13,190 nucleotides of DNA from CAZDBA01 sp964503615 (GTDB lineage: Bacteria; Planctomycetota; Planctomycetia; Pirellulales; Pirellulaceae): positions 1 through 13,190 of the forward strand of contig CAZDBA010000134.1 in the NCBI GenBank assembly GCA_964503615.1, read 5' to 3'. Position 1 is the first letter of the stretch; each line of letters opens with the position of its first letter. The notes beneath the pieces were generated by a model that did not search any database, was not told the origin of the DNA, and saw only the letters and a list, made by a program, of their open reading frames with translations. Both the position numbers and the translations under genes were made by a program. Shown piece by piece: positions 7,675 to 13,190 of the stretch.

Positions 7675-7929
7675 ATGAAGAAACACGAATGGCGCGAGAA
7701 AACCGAAGAGGGTGAGACTCGATTGGTGACCGCTACACGTCACGGTGGAAAATGGCAGCTTCGTTCTCGACTCAAATCGGAATCGGAGTGGACCGAATTT
7801 CCAGTTATTGAGCTGGACGACCTGGAATCGCTGCTGGATGTAGTGTCTCGGAAATATCAACGAAACCGGGTTCCCCACGGTCACGTCCTTGAGATCGAAG
7901 CGCTAATCGCCGCAGCGCAACGGAAGTGA
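7675..7929 (+). CDS. Small charged conserved-looking protein, function unknown
   Basis: An 84-aa protein with no signal peptide, membrane segment or cysteine. It is rich in Glu, Arg and Lys. The N-terminus HEWREKTEEGETRLV is followed by a Trp-containing strand pattern (GGKWQLRSRLK, then EWTEFPVIEL), which suggests a small antiparallel beta-sheet. A helical C-terminus follows, LDDLESLLDVVSRKYQRNR and then HVLEIEALIAAAQRK. The pattern of an N-terminal WRE motif with a later KYQR-R motif reminds me of a family of short uncharacterised bacterial proteins, but I cannot confirm this. The frame has good amino-acid structure and ends cleanly; the opposite-strand frame at 7657-7884 looks like its shadow. 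It lies 169 bases after the M50 gene with no clear Shine-Dalgarno sequence, so it is probably a separate unit. No function is assigned. Confidence 0.7.
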   Translation: MKKHEWREKTEEGETRLVTATRHGGKWQLRSRLKSESEWTEFPVIELDDLESLLDVVSRKYQRNRVPHGHVLEIEALIAAAQRK

Positions 7930-7967
7930 TCTTTGCCTCCGCGGTTAAACACAATCGCTTGGCTTTG

Positions 7968-8036
7968 TCGTTCGAAGTCGCATTTCGCTGCGCAATAATG
8001 ACGCGACTTACGCATCTTTCGCCGAACGAAAGGTGC
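7968..8036 (+). other. Intergenic sequence with competing hairpins
   Basis: Between the small protein and the transporter (7930-8135) three complementary pairs occur. AAGTCGC (7975-7981) pairs with GCGACTT (8003-8009). GCATCTTTCG (8012-8021) pairs with CGAAAGGTGC (8027-8036) with one G-T wobble and a 5-nt loop. TCGTTCG (7968-7974) can instead pair with CGAACGA (8023-8029), extending the first stem and disrupting the second. No T-run follows, so an ordinary terminator is not clear. It may be a leader RNA of the transporter, a transcription end or a dispersed intergenic repeat. Confidence 0.4.
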
Positions 8037-8135
8037 ATCCGGTTATTCAAAAGATCTATTTCTGGCCGGGGACTATTTGAACTAATATAGAAGTAGGCTT
8101 AATTCGAATATTGAAAACCACAGGGCATTGCTGGG

Positions 8136-9431
8136 ATGACAATACCGCAACATGAACGGAAGGCGGTCTGGCGTCTGCTTTCCTATTCATTGTTGCTTGC
8201 CTCATCCTACACGTTGACTCGCACGGTGGGAGACAGCCTCTTTTTGGCCCGCATGGGTAGTGAAAACCTGGCCGGCGTGTTCGTGGCTTCTGGCCTAACC
8301 ACTGCGGTGATCGCTTCGGCTTGGTATGGATTGACTCGCAGGCTTTCGCTGGAGATGTCGCTGCGAATTTCTGGCGTCGTGTTCTCTGCTTTTTCTCTGA
8401 CCGCTTGGTGGCTGTTGCCTTCGATGCATCACTCGCTTTGGTTGCTTGGGGGCATCTACTTGCTGGCCGAGGTCAAGGGGTGCGTCAACACGATCAACGC
8501 AATCACTTCGATCAATGACATTTTGGGTGGACATTCCAGTCGTCACTCGTGGGCGGCGATCGGATTGGCCGTTCCTCTGGCAAGCATTAGCATGGGGATA
8601 CTGATCAGTGCAGAAGCCGGTTTCTTTCGCCTGCGGACTTGGTTGCTGTTGGCAGCCGTTTTCGACCTGTTGGCAGTTTTGCCATTGGCCTCTGTGAAAA
8701 GTCTACGGATCCCCAAGATCGCTCCCGGTCGCTTGGACGCATTGTCCAGTGTAATGGAACATTCGTTAGGTAAAGCAAAGAAGTACCTCAATGTGGCGAC
8801 GTTTCGATTCTGGATCGGTTTGTTAATCGCCACCAAAATCGTTGCGCTGACAATCATTTCATTCGAGTGGAAAGTTTCCGTCGACGCATTTTATGACAGT
8901 AACGAGACAGAGTTAACTCGTTACTTTGGGATATTCCATGCCTTTACCGGAGCGTTGACGCTATTAATACAGGCGATTGTAACGGGGCGACTGCTCAGTC
9001 GAAGACGAATCGCATTTCCGTTGCTAGTGATGCCAGTAGCTTTATTGGCATTGAATACCCTGTTCGTATTTGGAACAGGAATAATGTTCTTGGCCGTGGT
9101 GACAACAGCGGCCAGATCGATGCACGTGTGGCGGCGAAGTGTTCACGATACTACGCTTAATCTGCTGTACACAAAAATCGATCGGGACAAGCGGCGCTCT
9201 ACGATCGCTGCCAACACAGCCGTTGTGAAACCGCTTTCGGAAGTCTCGGCTTCGCTTGTACTCCTGTTTGGCGCGATTCAGTTTCATGGAGTCGTTTTGT
9301 TGGGCGCAACGGGACTCTGGTTGCTGGCCACATTGGTACTGTTGCGATTGATTCACAAAATACGAAGAGCTTCAAAACAGACAGCGTCTCCAGCCGTTGA
9401 ACCGAATGACTCAATGCAGGGTGCAAATTAG
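8136..9431 (+). CDS. Polytopic MFS-type transporter resembling the Npt1/Npt2 (ATP/ADP translocase-like) group
   Basis: A 431-aa inner-membrane protein with about 11-12 hydrophobic segments and a polar C-terminal tail. Two stretches match what I know of the TLC/Npt-like branch of the major facilitator superfamily. One is RYFGIFHAFTGALTLLIQA followed by GRLLSRRR, starting at residue 262. The other is VHDTTLNLLYTKIDRDKRR leading to VVKPLSE, starting at residue 336. True nucleotide exchangers of this fold occur in intracellular bacteria and plastids. Free-living bacteria, including planctomycetes, carry divergent members of unknown substrate, some with HEAT-repeat or cyclic-nucleotide-binding tails; no such tail is present here. 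The ATG at 8136 has no strong Shine-Dalgarno sequence, but the reading starts with a short cytoplasmic stretch before the first membrane helix, as expected. The neighbours do not suggest a substrate. Family moderately sure; substrate unknown. Confidence 0.75.
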   Translation: MTIPQHERKAVWRLLSYSLLLASSYTLTRTVGDSLFLARMGSENLAGVFVASGLTTAVIASAWYGLTRRLSLEMSLRISGVVFSAFSLTAWWLLPSMHHSLWLLGGIYLLAEVKGCVNTINAITSINDILGGHSSRHSWAAIGLAVPLASISMGILISAEAGFFRLRTWLLLAAVFDLLAVLPLASVKSLRIPKIAPGRLDALSSVMEHSLGKAKKYLNVATFRFWIGLLIATKIVALTIISFEWKVSVDAFYDSNETELTRYFGIFHAFTGALTLLIQAIVTGRLLSRRRIAFPLLVMPVALLALNTLFVFGTGIMFLAVVTTAARSMHVWRRSVHDTTLNLLYTKIDRDKRRSTIAANTAVVKPLSEVSASLVLLFGAIQFHGVVLLGATGLWLLATLVLLRLIHKIRRASKQTASPAVEPNDSMQGAN

Positions 9432-9549
9432 TCCAATTAGTAATTCGCAATCCACCAACATGGCCTGTCAACGTATCGGTTTACTGCTATTCTCTGCGGG
9501 CGAATCATCTTCTTTTCCGAATGAAATTTCCCTCAATAGCAGTTAGCAA

Positions 9550-10428
9550 ATGACAATCAAACTGATCGTGACCCATCCGGGCGGAGCCCACAAAGACGAC
9601 TTTCTGGCATGCAGCTTACTGGCTAATTTACATGGCGTCCCTATCCAGCGACGGGAACCGGACAACCAAGATTTAGAGGATCCAGCAACCTGTGTTGTCG
9701 ACGTCGGCGGCGTGCATGATGCAGCGCTCAACAACTTTGACCATCACCAGTTCGCACGAGACGCTCCGCCGTTGTGCGCACTCTCACTGGTCTTACAGAA
9801 TATGGGGCTGTACAAAGACGCCGTTTCGTTTTGCCCCTGGTTACGCCCCGCGGAGTGGCTAGATACGCTTGGCCCCAACGAAACGGCAAAGCTGATGCAG
9901 ATTCCGCGAAGTGCGTTGAGCGAACTGAATTCGCCCATCGACATGACGATGCTCAGAAGGTTTGCAAATCACACTGAAATCACACCCGACCAGCCACTTT
10001 ATCAAGTGATGTGCATGGTGGGCGAGGACATTGTGCAATACGTCCGTTCGTTGCGAGACAGGATCGAGTTCTTAAAACAGCATGGCCAATGGTGGACGAT
10101 CGAAACCGAAGACAAACCGATCACGGCTTTGTTTCTCGAGCAGCACGACATGATCGCAAACGATCCTTCGTTTGGCTTGCACATGTTTATTACAGAAGCA
10201 GAAAAAAATGACGACGTCCATGCATTGGTCTATCCAGATCGACGGGGCAGCGGATACGGATTGACCCGCTACGAGGACTGTCCTCGTTTGAACTTTTCCA
10301 ACATCGAAGATCAGGACGATGTTCGCTTTGCACACAAGCGTGGCTTTGTGGCAAAAGTCGAAGCCACCGAACCGAACCGTTTGCAGGAACTGATTAAACT
10401 GGCCGTAGTGAAGCCAGACAACGGTTAG
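9550..10428 (+). CDS. MYG1/UPF0160-family DHH-type predicted phosphohydrolase or exonuclease
   Basis: A 292-aa soluble protein. The N-terminus has the family's metal-binding pattern THPGGAHKDDFLACSLL (H9, H14, D16, D17), then VVDVGGVHD with D51, then FDHHQ with D64, H65 and H66. These equal the TH-G-H-DE, VDVGG and DHHQ motifs of MYG1 proteins, which are related to DHH phosphoesterases. Eukaryotic MYG1 is reported as a 3'-5' RNA exonuclease in nucleus and mitochondria; bacterial members are poorly characterised. The length is near that of other family members and the metal ligands look complete. The C-terminal half carries the family-like segment ALVYPDRRGSGYGLTRY. No signal peptide or membrane segment is seen. 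It begins 118 bases after the transporter and 158 bases before the GH95 gene, with no good Shine-Dalgarno sequence, and is probably its own unit. Family call is firm; the exact substrate is not known. Confidence 0.85.
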   Translation: MTIKLIVTHPGGAHKDDFLACSLLANLHGVPIQRREPDNQDLEDPATCVVDVGGVHDAALNNFDHHQFARDAPPLCALSLVLQNMGLYKDAVSFCPWLRPAEWLDTLGPNETAKLMQIPRSALSELNSPIDMTMLRRFANHTEITPDQPLYQVMCMVGEDIVQYVRSLRDRIEFLKQHGQWWTIETEDKPITALFLEQHDMIANDPSFGLHMFITEAEKNDDVHALVYPDRRGSGYGLTRYEDCPRLNFSNIEDQDDVRFAHKRGFVAKVEATEPNRLQELIKLAVVKPDNG

Positions 10429-10507
10429 CTCGCAATTAGGTTGAGCCAACTTTTAATTGACTGGCAAAACAGACTGAGTGGTGTATCTTTTAGGGTTGCC
10501 GACGAAA

Positions 10508-10529
10508 CCAATTACCGGACAGTAATTGG
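10508..10529. promoter_or_regulatory. Perfect inverted repeat upstream of the GH95 gene (possible operator)
   Basis: CCAATTAC (10508-10515) and GTAATTGG (10522-10529) are perfect reverse complements around the 6-base spacer CGGACA. The element ends 57 bases before the GH95 start codon, a usual position for an operator of a dimeric regulator. A related but imperfect sequence, CCAATTAGTAATT, occurs at 9433-9445 before the MYG1-like gene. An RNA hairpin in the leader is the alternative. The function is inferred. Confidence 0.4.
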
Positions 10530-10586
10530 CTCGGTGAATCGGCGAAAACGAGCACCGTTAATCCTCCAACTCAGCCTAAAGAAAAA

Positions 10587-13082
10587 ATGCGCAAAATCAC
10601 CCCTCTTTGTTTTCGGATCATTGGCCTGGTCTTGGTAATAGTACTATTTAGCCAAGCTCCTATTACGGCTCAGCAGGACAACAAAAAGGCTGAGCAAAAA
10701 CGTAACCCCAAAGTAAAACCGGTCAAAGCCAAACCTGCCCCTAAAGTGGCTCCGGTTTCTCTCACTGGCGAAGCTCCCGCGCCCGAATCGCCCGATACGA
10801 TTTGGCATCGGCAACCGGCTCCCCGGTGGAACGAAGCCTTTCCCTTTGGCAACGGACGATTGGGAGGCATGATGTTTGGTAGAATCGCAGAGGAACGAAT
10901 TCAGCTCAACGAGGATTCGCTCTGGTCCGGTGCACCGGGGGATTACTACGTGTCCAATGGCCCAGAAATAGTGCAGCAGGCACGAAAATTATTTTATGAG
11001 GGCAAGTATCAAGCAGCTGACAACCTGATCGCACGTAAATTGCTCAACCCACGACCCGAAGGAGGCACACACGCCTATCAAACACTGGGCGATTTACACC
11101 TGACCTTTCCACGGACCGAACAAGCTAGTAGCTATCGCCGTGATTTGGATCTGGCTCAGGCGATCGCCCGTGTCCAATATCAAGTTGACGGAGTAAAGTA
11201 CACCCGCGAAATATTCTCCAGTCCTGTTGATCAAGTAATCGTCATCCGGATCACTTGCGACCAACCGGGCAAACTTAATTTTAACGCAGCACTGAAACGT
11301 CAGCACCATGCACAGGTCCAAGGTGCGGGCCAAGACTCAATGGTGATGAGCGGGCAGGCGAAGGGCTTGGCCAAGAAAAATCCAAGAGTTCCTACTGGCC
11401 AAACAGGATCGCAATTTGCGGCTAATTTAAAAGTCATTCCAAGCGGCGGATCTGTGACGTTCGCGGATGGGACGCTATCGGTTAAAGACGCTGATGCAGC
11501 CATGATTCTACTGGCCGCAGCAACCGATTTTCATGGTGACCAGCCGCTCGCTTTAAGTCAAAAGCAATTGGCAGCGGCGGCCAGCAAGTCCTTTGAAGAT
11601 TTGCGAGACGCCCATATTGCCGAGCATCGTCGATTGTACGATCGCGTCAAACTGGACCTCGGTGGTGATCCGGCAAAGCAGAAACTGCCCACCGACCAAC
11701 GTTTGGCTGCCGTCAAAAAGGGAGCCACCGACCATTCTTTGATCCAGCTGTATTTCAACTTTGGTCGCTACTTGATGATTTCCAGTTCTCGCCCCGGCGG
11801 CGTCGCGACCAACCTGCAAGGATTATGGGCTGACGGTTTCCGCCCACCATGGAATTCGGATTACCACATCAACATCAACGTTCAAATGAACTACTGGGTG
11901 ACTGAACCTACGAACCTGGCTGAATGCCACGAGCCGTTTTTCGATTACATGGAAAGTCTCGTCCCCAGTGGCCGGAAAACTGCCCGCAAATTGTTCGACT
12001 GTAACGGGTTCGTTGCGGGCCATACCTCAGATCTCTGGGGGAACGCATGGCTATTTGGCAAACCGCGTTACGGCATGTTTGTGACAGGAGCTGCTTGGTC
12101 GCTGCGGCACTTCTGGGAAAGCTGGCTGTTCAATGGAGATCGCGATTTCCTTGAACAACGCGCCTATCCGATCATGAAAGAGTCATGCGAGTTCTTTCTG
12201 GATTTCCTTGTCGAAGATCCTGAAACGGGCAAGCTCGTTTCTGGTCCGACGACCTCACCGGAGAACAATTTCAAAGCTGCGAACGGCAACATGGGTTCGC
12301 TATCGATGGGACCGGCCATGGACCAACAGATCATTTACGAACTGTTCACACATACGATTTTGGCTTCGGAGATTCTCGGTAAAGACGAACCGTTTCGCGA
12401 AAAATTAACGGCAGCACGTGCTCGCCTCGCAGCTCCGATCGAAATCGGCGATGATGGCCGCGTGCTCGAATGGACAACCGAAGGTCTTGAGGAAGCGAAA
12501 GCTGGGCATCGTCATATCTCGCACTTGTACGCTCTACATCCTTCTTGGCAAATTTCTCCGGGTACACACCCGGAGTTCACCGCCGCGGCCCGGAAAACGA
12601 TCGAGTTTCGTTTGGCCAACGGTGGAGGTCATACTGGTTGGAGCCGAGCTTGGATCATCAATTTTTATGCAAGGTTGCTAGACGGCGACAAGTGCCATGA
12701 GCACATCCAAGCCCTGTTGGCCAAGTCGACTTTGCCGAACCTGTTCGACATACACCCGCCGTTTCAGATCGACGGGAACTTTGGTGCCACCGCCGGCATT
12801 GCGGAGATGCTACTGCAATCGCACGAACAGGCCAACGAGGGCAACCCCACAATTGTACTTTTGCCAGCCCTTCCCAGCGTATGGTATAGCGGCAGCGTTA
12901 AGGGGCTTGTAGCTCGCGGTGGTTTCGAAGTAGACATTACGTGGGAAGAGGGAGCCCTGGTCTCTGCCACCATGCGATCCAAGCTCGGCAATCGATGTTC
13001 CGTGCGTTACGGCGATAAAACAATTGCTCTGGAAACCAAAGCTGGGCAGAGCTACGACCTGAAAGAGTTGCTAGAAGATTAG
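10587..13082 (+). CDS. Secreted GH95-family alpha-L-fucosidase-like glycoside hydrolase
   Basis: An 831-aa exported enzyme. Residues 1-29 are a signal peptide (MRKI, hydrophobic GLVLVIVLF, then ITAQQ), followed by a Lys/Pro/Ala-rich linker to about residue 70. The N-terminal GH95 beta domain begins at IWHRQPAPRWNEAFPFGNG and includes IQLNEDSLWSG. The (alpha/alpha)6 barrel carries ININVQMNYW with N429 and N431, TTSPENNF with E559, and FQIDGNFGATAG with D729. I align these with the catalytic N421, N423, E566 and D766 of Bifidobacterium AfcA from memory. All are retained, so an active enzyme is likely. The family removes alpha-1,2-linked L-fucose, and some members act on alpha-L-galactosides. 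In a planctomycete, sulfated algal or mucin-like fucans are a plausible target, but no sulfatase lies nearby. A perfect palindrome upstream may regulate it. The ATG at 10587 is chosen because the signal peptide begins there; an AAAGAA sequence just upstream is only a weak ribosome binding site. Confidence 0.92.
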   Translation: MRKITPLCFRIIGLVLVIVLFSQAPITAQQDNKKAEQKRNPKVKPVKAKPAPKVAPVSLTGEAPAPESPDTIWHRQPAPRWNEAFPFGNGRLGGMMFGRIAEERIQLNEDSLWSGAPGDYYVSNGPEIVQQARKLFYEGKYQAADNLIARKLLNPRPEGGTHAYQTLGDLHLTFPRTEQASSYRRDLDLAQAIARVQYQVDGVKYTREIFSSPVDQVIVIRITCDQPGKLNFNAALKRQHHAQVQGAGQDSMVMSGQAKGLAKKNPRVPTGQTGSQFAANLKVIPSGGSVTFADGTLSVKDADAAMILLAAATDFHGDQPLALSQKQLAAAASKSFEDLRDAHIAEHRRLYDRVKLDLGGDPAKQKLPTDQRLAAVKKGATDHSLIQLYFNFGRYLMISSSRPGGVATNLQGLWADGFRPPWNSDYHININVQMNYWVTEPTNLAECHEPFFDYMESLVPSGRKTARKLFDCNGFVAGHTSDLWGNAWLFGKPRYGMFVTGAAWSLRHFWESWLFNGDRDFLEQRAYPIMKESCEFFLDFLVEDPETGKLVSGPTTSPENNFKAANGNMGSLSMGPAMDQQIIYELFTHTILASEILGKDEPFREKLTAARARLAAPIEIGDDGRVLEWTTEGLEEAKAGHRHISHLYALHPSWQISPGTHPEFTAAARKTIEFRLANGGGHTGWSRAWIINFYARLLDGDKCHEHIQALLAKSTLPNLFDIHPPFQIDGNFGATAGIAEMLLQSHEQANEGNPTIVLLPALPSVWYSGSVKGLVARGGFEVDITWEEGALVSATMRSKLGNRCSVRYGDKTIALETKAGQSYDLKELLED

Positions 13083-13095
13083 GCTTTGGCTCAGC

Positions 13096-13116
13096 AGCCT
13101 TTCATCCAAAGGCTTT
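13096..13116 (+). terminator. Weak possible intrinsic terminator after the GH95 gene
   Basis: AGCCTTT (13096-13102) and AAAGGCT (13108-13114) form a perfect 7-bp stem with the loop CATCC, starting 14 bases after the GH95 stop codon. Only TTT follows, so termination efficiency would be modest at best. No gene is visible in the remaining bases 13083-13190. Confidence 0.4.
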
Positions 13117-13190
13117 AGGCCGGAGCCCGGCACATGAACTGCCTATTCAGGAGCGTGAATCGCAAATCTCGGTAGGAAAATTTGCTTCAG

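Noticed and set aside
8077..8105. Possible promoter TTGAAC-N17-TAATTC before the transporter
   Set aside because: The spacing is right, but the -10 matches only 2 of 6 consensus positions. This is too weak to report as a feature.
10441..10638. 65-codon frame with a TTG start before and across the GH95 start
   Set aside because: It covers the perfect inverted repeat, overlaps the GH95 signal peptide region and shows no protein-like features.

Overview
The window looks like chromosomal DNA of a Planctomycetota bacterium, most likely of the Pirellulales/Rhodopirellula type. This is inferred from moderate GC content, sparse Shine-Dalgarno sequences, loosely packed genes with short untranslated gaps, and the gene types present (a truncated SecA paralog, HlyD and M50-HlyD proteins, a secreted GH95 glycosidase). 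It was not tested against any database. All seven supported genes are on the + strand. I see no RNA gene, insertion sequence, phage gene or CRISPR array.

Region 1 (about 300-7505) is the most unusual part. It is a run of four genes separated by 62-88 bases. In order they encode a short SecA-like ATPase (636 aa, ending inside the helical scaffold); a secreted HlyD/RND-type periplasmic adaptor; a GAF-domain protein joined through one membrane segment to a HlyD-type adaptor; and a polytopic M50 (site-2 type) metalloprotease with a PqqD-like N-terminus and a HlyD-type C-terminus. No ABC transporter, RND pump or TolC-like channel lies in the window. My inference is that these four form one envelope machine for processing and/or exporting a peptide or protein. 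The SecA-like motor would sit on the cytoplasmic side, the M50 protein and GAF-adaptor in the inner membrane, and the soluble adaptor in the periplasm. Its substrate is unknown.

Region 2 (7506-9549) holds a short intergenic stretch, an 84-aa charged conserved-looking protein of unknown function, an intergenic stretch that can fold into competing hairpins, and a polytopic membrane protein resembling the Npt1/Npt2 (TLC ATP/ADP translocase-like) branch of the major facilitator superfamily.

Region 3 (9550-13190) holds a MYG1/UPF0160-family DHH-type predicted phosphohydrolase, then a secreted GH95 family alpha-L-fucosidase-like enzyme preceded by a perfect inverted repeat that could be an operator. 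A small hairpin, possibly a terminator, follows the GH95 gene. These genes look like ordinary accessory or metabolic genes and have no evident link to region 1.
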